A DNA stretch of 64,000 nt from AP-15 sp050729795 (lineage in GTDB: Bacteria > Pseudomonadota > Alphaproteobacteria > ATCC43930 > CGMCC-115725): NCBI GenBank assembly GCA_050729795.1, contig JBOHME010000005.1, positions 1 to 64,000 of the forward strand, given 5' to 3'. Position numbers and translations under genes: made by a program. Below the pieces are notes generated by a model. It was not told the origin of the DNA, did not search any database, and saw nothing but the letters and a program-made list of their open reading frames with translations. Shown piece by piece: positions 39,752-46,977 of this stretch (position 1 is its first letter; every line of letters starts with the position of its first letter).

Positions 39752-40549
39752 CTACCGACCGGGACGCCGCAGATTGCCGGTCGGGTCGTATTGCCGGATC
39801 TGCAATAATCCGAGCGCATAGGCGATGTCTGCGGGCCGCACCGGCGCCGCGTCGGTGCGGCAGATGCTCGCATGCACCATATAGATATAGCCGCCCTGCC
39901 ACGGCGGTCCTGCTCTCTTTACCGCAACGCATTGATGCGGGCCTTCGAAGAATTCGATGGATTTGTCTTCACCATCTCCGCCCAGATTGTGCCAATTAGT
40001 GCCCCGCCGCGTCACTTGGTTCATATCTTGAAAGTCTTCTTGATTGTATCCTGGGTAGCCACTGACATAGCAATATTGGGAGTGAAACCCAATCGCCGTC
40101 ACCTTATAAGGATCTGTTATCGTCGTATCTGCTTCAATCGACAAGTCTCCGGTATTATACATCACCGCATCAAGGGCTATGTCACAATTGCTGCCGCCCT
40201 TCGGATTGGTAATTTGATCGGTCTGGCCCGGTATCAGCCGATATCCCAGCAGACACTTGCTGCCTGCGACAGCGGCGATGCGGGTCTCGGTGCATGGGAC
40301 CACGGGGAATTTATCCTCCTCGACCCGGTATCGGCCGGAATACGGATTGCGTGCATCGGCCTTGCCGGGTTCGCGCAGGTAAGGTGGCGCCACTACGGCT
40401 GCTGGCGCAGTCACGGTGACTTCCGGGAGCGACAGCTGGGTTTGCTCGGCCGAGGCGGTGCTCAGCCACGCCGACCCTACCGCCACCGCCGGGATCATCG
40501 CGGCGCCCAGTTTTATTCTAGCCCGCATGATCGGCATCCCGATCATCAA
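39752..40549 (-). CDS. Secreted protein with six cysteines, unknown
   Basis: A 265-aa protein. The N-terminus has a signal peptide of the form R-A-R-I-K-L-G-A-A-M-I-P-A-V-A-V-G-S-A-W-L ending at S-A-E about residue 35; the ATG choice among 40549, 40546 and 40525 is uncertain. The mature part starts L-S-L-P-E-V-T-V-T-A-P-A, a short motif seen at the start of several exported alphaproteobacterial proteins, and has six cysteines (likely three disulfides). Family not recognised. The locus has a second secreted Cys-rich protein at 42217. Lower-GC composition than its surroundings in the middle of the gene suggests possible transfer. Confidence 0.75.
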   Translation of the reverse strand: MMIGMPIMRARIKLGAAMIPAVAVGSAWLSTASAEQTQLSLPEVTVTAPAAVVAPPYLREPGKADARNPYSGRYRVEEDKFPVVPCTETRIAAVAGSKCLLGYRLIPGQTDQITNPKGGSNCDIALDAVMYNTGDLSIEADTTITDPYKVTAIGFHSQYCYVSGYPGYNQEDFQDMNQVTRRGTNWHNLGGDGEDKSIEFFEGPHQCVAVKRAGPPWQGGYIYMVHASICRTDAAPVRPADIAYALGLLQIRQYDPTGNLRRPGR

Positions 40550-40600
40550 GCCCAGGCCCCCGTGCCACAGGTTCCCGCGCGGGTTTTAGGATTTGATCAT

Positions 40601-40735
40601 ATGTCAACCGAGAAATCGTCGCAATTTTAGACCCGGCAGCGGTGGTTCGAGCGCCACAAGCGCAATTCCGGTTCCGCCCGCGAACGCGGCGGGCCCGAGG
40701 TCTCGGTCAAGATCGGCTTTGCGCTGACGCATTAG
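40601..40735 (+). pseudogene. Possible 44-codon ORF broken by an in-frame amber codon
   Basis: ATG 40601 (AGGA about 10 nt upstream) opens MSTEKSSQF, then TAG at 40628-40630. The same frame continues for 34 codons (T-R-Q-R-W-F-E-R-H-K-R-N-S-G-S-A-R-E-R-G, then G-P-E-V-S-V-K-I-G-F) to a TAG at 40733. The basic, protein-like composition after the first stop suggests an inactivated small gene. The family is unknown and chance cannot be excluded. Confidence 0.3.
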
Positions 40736-40762
40736 CCCGACACGGCAATCCCGCAGACGGCC

Positions 40763-41944
40763 TCAGCGCCACAGCCGGTCGCTGGCGAGGCGCGCACCTT
40801 CGGCCAGCGCCGCGAGCTTCGCCCACACCACCGAGGGCGCCACCGCATTGTCGATAAATGCAAAGGTGGCAAAGCCGCAATCCGCCCCGGCGATCACCCG
40901 TTCGCGGCCAACGATTGCCGCATAATGGCCGATGCGCTGGGCGATCAGCCGGGGATGCTCGACAAAATTGGTCGTCGAATCGATGACACCGGGGATCAGC
41001 ACCTTGTCCTCGGGGATTTTCGCGTCGCGCAAATCCTCCCATTCATGGGCATGGCGCGGGTTGGCCGCCTCGAACGACAATCCCGACGGCCGCGCCCGCA
41101 GTGCGACGCCGATCGTCTTTGCGAGCGGGATATCGTGAGTGTGCGGCCCCTCGTAATTGCCCCAGCACAGATGCATGCGCATCGCCTCGGGCGGAATATT
41201 GGCGGTCGCATGGTTCAGGGCGGCGATGTTGCGCTCGGCAATGCGCAAAAACGCGTCGTCGGACAGGTGCTGATACTGGTTGTGGCGGGCCGAGCCGAGA
41301 TCGGGCGCGTCGATCTGCAGGATAAAGCCGGCGCGATGGATCGCCTCGTACTCTTCCCGCAGCGCATTGGCCAGGGCTTCGACATAGGCGTCCTCGTCCC
41401 GGTAATAGCGGTCGGGGACGAACTTTGTCAGCACCCCCGGTGAGGCGGCATTCATAAACGCCTCGACCGGCTTTGCCGCGTTGCAGGCTTCGCTGAGATT
41501 GGCAAGATCGACGGCGAGCGGCCGGCGGTCCTCGTAGGTGACCGCACCGGTGCAGCACGGCACCGCCTCGCGGGTGAACCACGCAGCACCGCGCCGCTGG
41601 TTCGAGCGCGCGTGAAAATCGGGATGCTCCAAGAGATCGAGATGCGCCGCGGTCTGCGGCGGCTCGTCACCGGCGCCGCCCCGGAAGGCGGTGATGCCAG
41701 ACAGCCGGTGGCGTACGTAGAAGGTGTAGGAAATCTTGCCGAGTTCGCCATCGCATACGCTGTCGATCCCGGCGGCGACTTGCTTGTGCACGATCTCGTG
41801 CACCGCGCTCGCCAGGCAGGCATCAAACGCCGCCTGCTCGATCGGTCTGCCAACCTCCCGCGCCTCAAGGAATTCGAGCAGATCGGGCGGGCGCGGCAGG
41901 CTGCCGACATGCGTCGTCAGAATGCGGTCGGTGCTGAGCTTCAT
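40763..41944 (-). CDS. MetE C-terminal-like (cobalamin-independent methionine synthase II family) protein, paralog 1
   Basis: A 393-aa zinc-dependent thiol methyltransferase-like barrel without the N-terminal folate-binding half of MetE. Begins R-I-L-T-T-H-V-G-S-L-P-R-P. Expected zinc ligands are present: H and C in M-H-L-C-W-G-N-Y, E in F-E-A-A-N-P-R-H, C in A-D-C-G-F. Relatives include epoxyalkane:coenzyme M transferase and uncharacterised methyl transferases; true acceptor unknown. RBS GGAGGG before ATG 41944. Closely similar to paralog 2 at 43101. Confidence 0.88.
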   Translation of the reverse strand: MKLSTDRILTTHVGSLPRPPDLLEFLEAREVGRPIEQAAFDACLASAVHEIVHKQVAAGIDSVCDGELGKISYTFYVRHRLSGITAFRGGAGDEPPQTAAHLDLLEHPDFHARSNQRRGAAWFTREAVPCCTGAVTYEDRRPLAVDLANLSEACNAAKPVEAFMNAASPGVLTKFVPDRYYRDEDAYVEALANALREEYEAIHRAGFILQIDAPDLGSARHNQYQHLSDDAFLRIAERNIAALNHATANIPPEAMRMHLCWGNYEGPHTHDIPLAKTIGVALRARPSGLSFEAANPRHAHEWEDLRDAKIPEDKVLIPGVIDSTTNFVEHPRLIAQRIGHYAAIVGRERVIAGADCGFATFAFIDNAVAPSVVWAKLAALAEGARLASDRLWR

Positions 41945-42093
41945 TGCCGGAACCCTCCGCGCGTGTTCATGGCCGAGAGTACTTAACCAAAAGTAAACTA
42001 AAGATTTCGCGCGCGACGGTCAACCGCGATTGCGGCCGGCGAGCGGCGTTCCCGCACCCGGAGCGGCGTCGCAACCGGGGCGCCGACCCTACT

Positions 42094-42205
42094 GGTGCGA
42101 TGGCAACGGATGTCCCCATCCGTTGACTCAATCGCACCACCAGCATTTTGATCTTGTGGTCCGATTCACGACACGCTGAGGAAGCAAGCATCTCGATCGG
42201 ACCAC
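42094..42205. repeat. Two consecutive hairpins in a 272-bp gap
   Basis: Hairpin A is two-tiered: outer stem GGTGCGAT (42094-42101) with ATCGCACC (42131-42138), inner stem CAACGGATG (42104-42112) with CATCCGTTG (42117-42125), loop TCCC. Hairpin B pairs GTGGTCCGAT (42156-42165) with ATCGGACCAC (42196-42205), a perfect 10-bp stem with a 30-nt loop. No T-run follows either. They lie downstream of the secreted-protein gene on the minus strand, so could act in mRNA 3' processing or termination. Confidence 0.6.
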
Positions 42206-42216
42206 TAGATCCTGCG

Positions 42217-42774
42217 CTATTTGCTCGCGTTCAGGACAGCGATCGGGAACGGGGGCAGCACTTGGGTTTTGGTCTTCAGAAAATCGGTAATCTGAGTGAT
42301 CTGCTGAACGGTGGCCGATGAGATCACGCCCTTCGTGCACGTCGCCGGGGTGTATGCGCTGGTGACGATGACATAGCGGCCGAGGTTCTTGACCGGGTCG
42401 CAGCTGCAGGTCGCGGCATTCGGATTGTTCTTGTCGATAATGCAGGGCTTGTCCAGGCACCATGCCCAGCTTCGGTCGTTCGAGCAGACGGCGTAGCTTT
42501 TGACCGGATAATAGCGCGACCTGATCTGCTGGCCTGCGGCCGTCTGCTTGACAGGCTGGCACGGCTGCTGTCCGGCGGAATAGCCGTTGTTGACCGTGCA
42601 ATGGCACGCGACCTCTTTGTCGTTGCCCGGGATCGGGTCGCACGGTGCGATCGTGCACAACGCGAAGGTGCCCTTGCAGGCCATAAAGGCTTGCGCGTGC
42701 GCGGCCCCCATCGTCGCCGGGGCAATGCCAAAAACGATAGCAATCGACAAAAACACGCCCAACTTTTTCTTCAT
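42217..42774 (-). CDS. Secreted 12-cysteine protein with internal duplication
   Basis: 185 aa from ATG 42774 (MKKKLGVFLSIAIVFGIAPA, signal peptide cut near A-H-A). An earlier in-frame start at 42816 only adds residues before the basic signal-peptide start. All 12 cysteines are in the mature part in two blocks: C-x6-C-x4-C-x11-C-x-C-x12-C and C-x8-C-x4-C-x11-C-x-C-x20-C. The blocks also share I-A-P-C-D/K-P-C-I and A-C-H-C/T-C-S-C pieces, so the protein looks like a tandem duplication of a six-cysteine domain. Family not recognised; extracellular or periplasmic with up to six disulfides. Confidence 0.8.
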   Translation of the reverse strand: MKKKLGVFLSIAIVFGIAPATMGAAHAQAFMACKGTFALCTIAPCDPIPGNDKEVACHCTVNNGYSAGQQPCQPVKQTAAGQQIRSRYYPVKSYAVCSNDRSWAWCLDKPCIIDKNNPNAATCSCDPVKNLGRYVIVTSAYTPATCTKGVISSATVQQITQITDFLKTKTQVLPPFPIAVLNASK

Positions 42775-43100
42775 CACCAGCCCCACAATACTCGCTGCAA
42801 AATAGTGCAGCGACATGCAACGACCGTCAAGCCGGCACGTCTTCGCTCCGCTGCTGTGAGCAACAGACTATTGGCGCGGGTTGGACGCGGCCGTGCGAAG
42901 GCACGGAGACGAGAACGACAACCCAATGAGCCGGCCATTGGCGAGCGGCTGAATTCGCCGGGCGTGGCGGCCGGCAACGCTGGCCGTAGCGCAATCGGAC
43001 AGCTTTGTTTTGCATTGCGGCCACGATACGCACCTTGCCGGCGGGCGCGCGGCAGCGCATGTTGATCGCATACCGCATAGCCTTTCCCCGGGGGGATTCG
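42775..43100. other. 326-bp divergent intergenic region
   Basis: Between the 12-Cys protein and MetE-like paralog 2. A short hairpin CCGTGC-GAAG-GCACGG occurs at 42891-42906. I looked for a SAM or cobalamin riboswitch because of the neighbouring methyltransferase and found no recognisable core. Nothing else identified. Confidence 0.5.
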
Positions 43101-44249
43101 ATGAAGACGAGCCAGGACCGCATTCTGACCACTCATGTCGGCAGCCTGCCGCGTCCGCCGCAATTGCGGCAGCTTCTGGTCAAAAAGGACCAGGGCGAAG
43201 CCTACGACCGGACCGAGCTCGAACAGGCGGTGCGTGACGCGGTCCTCGGCATCGTGCGCCGCCAGCGGGCCGTCGGGGTCGATATCGTCAACGACGGCGA
43301 GATGTCCAAGCCCGGCTATTCGACCTATATCGCCGACCGGCTGACCGGCTTTTCCGGGCACCAGCCGGCGAAACCCCGGCTCGACACCCGCGACCATCCG
43401 AACTTCCTCGCCGCCTATGAGCGGATGACGGGCAGCAATGTCGCGCGCCGCGCAGTCTGCACCGGCCCGATTGCCTGGCGCGACCGCGAGCCGCTGCATC
43501 AGGATCTGGCCAATCTGCGCATGGCACTCGACCAGGTCCCGGTGACCGAGGGGTTTATGACCGCGGCCTCGCCGGGGCTGGTGCCGGTGTTCCAGACCAA
43601 CTCCTACTATCCGAGCCACGAGGCCTATGTCGAGGCGATCGCCGCGGTGATGCAGGAGGAGTACGAGGCGATCGTCAATGCCGGTTTCGTGCTGCAGCTC
43701 GATTGCCCGGATCTGGCGATGGCCCACCACACCAGCTTTCAGGAGCTCGGCGAAGAGGAGTTCCTGAAGCGCGCGCAATTCCATGTCGAGGTGCTGAACC
43801 ACGCCTTGCGCAACGTGCCGGCGGACCGGGCGCGCATCCACATCTGCTGGGGCAATTACGAGGGCCCGCACGATCACGACATTCCGTTTGCCAAGGTCGC
43901 GCCGATCCTCGTCAGGTCGAAGCCGCAGGCATTGGTCGTCGAGGCCGCCAACCCGCGTCACGCGCACGAATGGAACGTGTGGCAGGAAACCAAATTGCCG
44001 GACGACAAGATCCTGATCCCGGGCGTGCTCGACACTTCGACCAATTATGTCGAGCATCCGGAGCTGGTGGCTGAACGGATCTGCCGTTTCGCCGACATCG
44101 TCGGGCGCGAGCGGGTGATCGCTGGCACCGATTGCGGCTTTGGCACCTTTGCCGGCTACGGCAAGCTCGATCCCGACATCTCGTTCAAAAAGCTCGCAGC
44201 GATGGCCGAGGGCGCCGAAATCGCCTCGCGGCGGCTGTGGCGTGGGTAG
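43101..44249 (+). CDS. MetE C-terminal-like protein, paralog 2
   Basis: A 382-aa barrel protein, ATG 43101 with GGGGGGA upstream. Start R-I-L-T-T-H-V-G-S-L-P-R-P-P is identical to paralog 1 over 13 residues and similarity runs through the protein. Zinc ligands conserved (I-H-I-C-W-G-N-Y; V-E-A-A-N-P-R-H; T-D-C-G-F-G-T-F). Lacks a folate-binding N-terminal half. Likely a methyl or alkyl transferase to a thiol; acceptor unknown. Followed 82 nt later by the DUF433/DUF5615 pair. Confidence 0.88.
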   Translation: MKTSQDRILTTHVGSLPRPPQLRQLLVKKDQGEAYDRTELEQAVRDAVLGIVRRQRAVGVDIVNDGEMSKPGYSTYIADRLTGFSGHQPAKPRLDTRDHPNFLAAYERMTGSNVARRAVCTGPIAWRDREPLHQDLANLRMALDQVPVTEGFMTAASPGLVPVFQTNSYYPSHEAYVEAIAAVMQEEYEAIVNAGFVLQLDCPDLAMAHHTSFQELGEEEFLKRAQFHVEVLNHALRNVPADRARIHICWGNYEGPHDHDIPFAKVAPILVRSKPQALVVEAANPRHAHEWNVWQETKLPDDKILIPGVLDTSTNYVEHPELVAERICRFADIVGRERVIAGTDCGFGTFAGYGKLDPDISFKKLAAMAEGAEIASRRLWRG

Positions 44250-44331
44250 ATCACGCGTTGCCGGCTTGGCATCACCGAAGACGAGACGGGATCAGCTTTA
44301 CCGGCGTGATTGTGATGCATAAGTTTTCGAC

Positions 44332-44553
44332 ATGAATCGCATCACGTTCGATCCTGGTCAATGTGGCGGCCGGCCCTGCATTCGTGGAATGCGCATCCGT
44401 GTCAAGGATATCCTCGACCTGCTGGCCGCCGGGGTTGGAGAGGCGCAGATCCTCACCGATTTCCCATATCTCGAACGAGAGGACATCCGAGCCGTCCTCG
44501 CCTTTGCCGCGGAACAAGCCGATCACCCGGTTCTGGCCGCGCCCGATCGGTGA
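44332..44553 (+). CDS. DUF433 antitoxin (VapB45-like)
   Basis: A 73-aa small helix-turn-helix protein: I-T-F-D-P-G-Q-C-G-G-R-P-C-I-R-G-M-R-I-R-V and D-F-P-Y-L-E-R-E-D-I-R-A are the family pattern. These pair with DUF5615 PIN-like toxins. Its stop overlaps the next gene's GTG by 3 nt (GTGA at 44550-44553), giving translational coupling. Confidence 0.93.
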   Translation: MNRITFDPGQCGGRPCIRGMRIRVKDILDLLAAGVGEAQILTDFPYLEREDIRAVLAFAAEQADHPVLAAPDR

Positions 44554-44879
44554 AGATCATCATCGATGCGCAGCTCCCGCCCGGGCTGAAGCCGATCTTG
44601 GTCCGGGCGGGACACGAAGCAACTCATGTTCTCGATGCCGGGTTGCATCGAGCGAGCGACGCGGTTGTCTGGGACTATGCTATCAGAGAACGTGCGGTCA
44701 TCATGACAAAGGACGAAGACTTTGCGGCCCGCCGTTGGCGCGCGGCCGACGGGCCGACAATCGTCTGGCTGCGTGTCGGAAACTGTTCCAGGACTAGCCT
44801 GATCCGATGGCTAGTGCCGCTCCTCGCCTCCATCGAGACTTTTGTGCAAGCCGGGGAGCCGGTCATCGAGCTACGCTGA
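44550..44879 (+). CDS. DUF5615 PIN-like toxin (VapC45/Mut7-C type)
   Basis: A 109-aa protein with GTG start at 44550. The PIN-like acidic residues are in I-I-D-A-Q-L-P-P-G-L near the start, V-L-D-A-G-L, S-D-A-V-V-W-D-Y-A and T-K-D-E-D-F-A. Members are predicted ribonucleases. Forms a toxin-antitoxin unit with the DUF433 gene and appears intact. Confidence 0.9.
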   Translation: MKIIIDAQLPPGLKPILVRAGHEATHVLDAGLHRASDAVVWDYAIRERAVIMTKDEDFAARRWRAADGPTIVWLRVGNCSRTSLIRWLVPLLASIETFVQAGEPVIELR

Positions 44880-44956
44880 ACCCACAGATCGGACCATCTT
44901 TAATTTTCGGATCGCGGCGGCGTGCGACAACGCCCCGAGCCGGGAGCCTTCCGACC

Positions 44957-45994
44957 ATGACCGAAACCTTGCTTCCAACGACCGTCGTCGGCAGCTATCC
45001 GCAGCCCAACTGGCTGATCGACCGTGAGCGGCTGACCCACCTGCCGCCGGTGCGGATCCGCGCACACGAATTGTGGCGGGTGCCCGAGCCGTGGCTCGAA
45101 CAGGCGCAGGATGATGCGACACGGCTCGCGATCCGCGACATGGAGGACGCCGGCATCGATATTATCAGCGATGGCGAGATCCGCCGCGAGAGCTATTCGA
45201 ACCGGTTTGCGACGGCACTCTCCGGGGTCGATCTCGCGCATCCGGCCGAGGTCCGCGGCCGCTCCTCCGGCAGTGTCATCGTGCCGCGCATCACCGGCCC
45301 GATCCGCCGGCGGCACCCGGTCGAAGCGCGCGATGTCGCGTTTCTGCGCCGCCACACCGACCACCCGATCAAGATCACGCTGCCCGGCCCGTTCACGATG
45401 TCGCGCCAGGCCAGAAACGAGTTCTACAAGGATGAGGAAGAGTTCGTCATGGATTACGCGGCGGCGGTCAATGCCGAGCTGCACGATCTGAAGGCGGCCG
45501 GCGCCGATGTGATCCAGCTCGACGAGCCGTGGCTGCAGGCGCGGCCCGAAGAGGCGCGGCGACTGGCGCTGCCGGCAATCGACCGGGCGTTGCACGGCAT
45601 CGCCGGCCCGACGGCACTGCATCTGTGCTTTGGCTATGCCTATGTCGCGAGGGACAAGCCAAACCGCTATTCGTTTCTGTCCGAGCTTGCGGCGACGGCG
45701 GCGACGCAGATCTCGATCGAGGCGGCGCAGCCTGGTCTCGACCTCGCCGATCTCGACCATCTTGGCGACAAGACCGTGATCTTTGGCGTGATCAGCATGG
45801 GCGACCCGGAGCCGGAAACACCCGAGACGGTCGCCGCCCGTATCCGCGCGGCCCTGCGGCATGTTCCGGCCGAGCGGCTGATCCCGGCCCCCGATTGCGG
45901 CATGAAATACCTGCCGCGCGAAACCGCCTTCGCCAAGCTCAAGGCCTTGGCGGAAGGAACACGCATCGTCCGCCGCGAATTGACCGGCGGCTGA
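44957..45994 (+). CDS. MetE C-terminal-like protein, paralog 3
   Basis: A 345-aa protein, ATG 44957 with GGGAG upstream. More distant than paralogs 1 and 2: starts L-P-T-T-V-V-G-S-Y-P-Q-P. Zinc ligands are conserved (L-H-L-C-F-G-Y; I-E-A-A-Q-P; A-P-D-C-G-M-K). I-I-S-D-G-E-I-R-R and I-Q-L-D-E-P are substrate-barrel motifs of methionine synthase II. Close to core MetE C-terminal proteins annotated as methyltetrahydropteroyltriglutamate-homocysteine methyltransferase, but the folate domain is missing. Confidence 0.88.
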   Translation: MTETLLPTTVVGSYPQPNWLIDRERLTHLPPVRIRAHELWRVPEPWLEQAQDDATRLAIRDMEDAGIDIISDGEIRRESYSNRFATALSGVDLAHPAEVRGRSSGSVIVPRITGPIRRRHPVEARDVAFLRRHTDHPIKITLPGPFTMSRQARNEFYKDEEEFVMDYAAAVNAELHDLKAAGADVIQLDEPWLQARPEEARRLALPAIDRALHGIAGPTALHLCFGYAYVARDKPNRYSFLSELAATAATQISIEAAQPGLDLADLDHLGDKTVIFGVISMGDPEPETPETVAARIRAALRHVPAERLIPAPDCGMKYLPRETAFAKLKALAEGTRIVRRELTGG

Positions 45995-46018
45995 ACGAGG
46001 CTGCCGGCGCGCGGCGAG

Positions 46019-46843
46019 CTACCAGCCGCCGTCGATGCCGATCGCCTGCCCGGTCACAAAGGCGGCCTGGTCGGTGGCGAGAAAGGCGATCATCGCCGCG
46101 ACTTCTTCGGGAGTGCCGAAGCGGCCGACCGGGATCGCCTTCGCCCGCTCGGCAAAGCCCCGTTCGAGGTCGTCGCCATATTCGCGCCGATTGGTGCTGA
46201 TCGCCCGCGAGGTGCGGATCGGTCCGGGGCAGACGGCGTTGACGGTGATCCCAAACGGCGCCAGGTCGAGCGCGAGCGACCTTGTAAAGCCGATGATCGC
46301 TGCTTTGGAGGCGGCATAAGTGGCACGATGGCGGCCGGGCCGGAACGCGGCCTTTGACGACACGCAGACGATGCGGCCCCAGCCGGCCTCGCGCATCGTC
46401 GGCACCGCCGCCCGCGACATCAGAAAAGCGCCGCGGGCGTTGACCCCGAAGGTGCGGTCCCAGGCTTCGACCGGCACATCCTCGATCTCGTTGCGATCGG
46501 CACCCTGTGGCGCCCCGGCATTGTTGACCAGGATGTCGAGCCGACCGTAGCGGCTGAGCACCTCCTCGACCATATGCGCGGCATCGGCCTCGACGCTGAC
46601 ATCGCCGAGGGTTGCCGATGCAGTCGCATCATTGCGCACCAGCTCCTCGACCAGGGTATCGACGCCGCCCCATGACGCGTCAGTGTCGCCGGCGACGTTG
46701 TGCTCGTTGGCCACCCCGGTCGCCACGACATCGGCGACGACCACCGTCACCCCGGCGGCGGCAAGCGCGCGCGCCGTCGAATTGCCGATGCCGACCGGCT
46801 TGCCGCAACCCGTGATCAGCGCCACCCGAGCAGAATTCGCCAT
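46019..46843 (-). CDS. Short-chain dehydrogenase/reductase (SDR)
   Basis: A 274-aa NAD(P)-dependent Rossmann enzyme. The coenzyme motif is T-G-C-G-K-P-V-G-I-G-N (a two-residue longer form of TGxxxGIG), then N-N-A-G, S-S catalytic serine region (V-C-V-S-S-K-A-A-F), Y-A-A-S-K and the C-terminal I-G-I-D-G-G-W. Annotated relatives are 3-oxoacyl-ACP reductase-like. Substrate unknown. ATG 46843; divergent from the S10 peptidase. Confidence 0.9.
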   Translation of the reverse strand: MANSARVALITGCGKPVGIGNSTARALAAAGVTVVVADVVATGVANEHNVAGDTDASWGGVDTLVEELVRNDATASATLGDVSVEADAAHMVEEVLSRYGRLDILVNNAGAPQGADRNEIEDVPVEAWDRTFGVNARGAFLMSRAAVPTMREAGWGRIVCVSSKAAFRPGRHRATYAASKAAIIGFTRSLALDLAPFGITVNAVCPGPIRTSRAISTNRREYGDDLERGFAERAKAIPVGRFGTPEEVAAMIAFLATDQAAFVTGQAIGIDGGW

Positions 46844-46977
46844 CCCGGCCCTCCGTTCATCTGCCGCCCGTCATACGCGGCCCGCGGAGTATTCATGCTT
46901 TTGCCGGCCGTGTAACTTCGAAAGCAGCGTGACGGGCGGGGCGTTGCCCGCGGGCGTGCTGTATCGCGAGGTGCCGG

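Noticed and set aside
42094..42205. Classical Rho-independent terminator
   Set aside because: Stems are strong but no T-run follows on either strand.
42775..43100. SAM or cobalamin riboswitch before MetE-like paralog 2
   Set aside because: I could not find the conserved core of either class; only a short simple hairpin.
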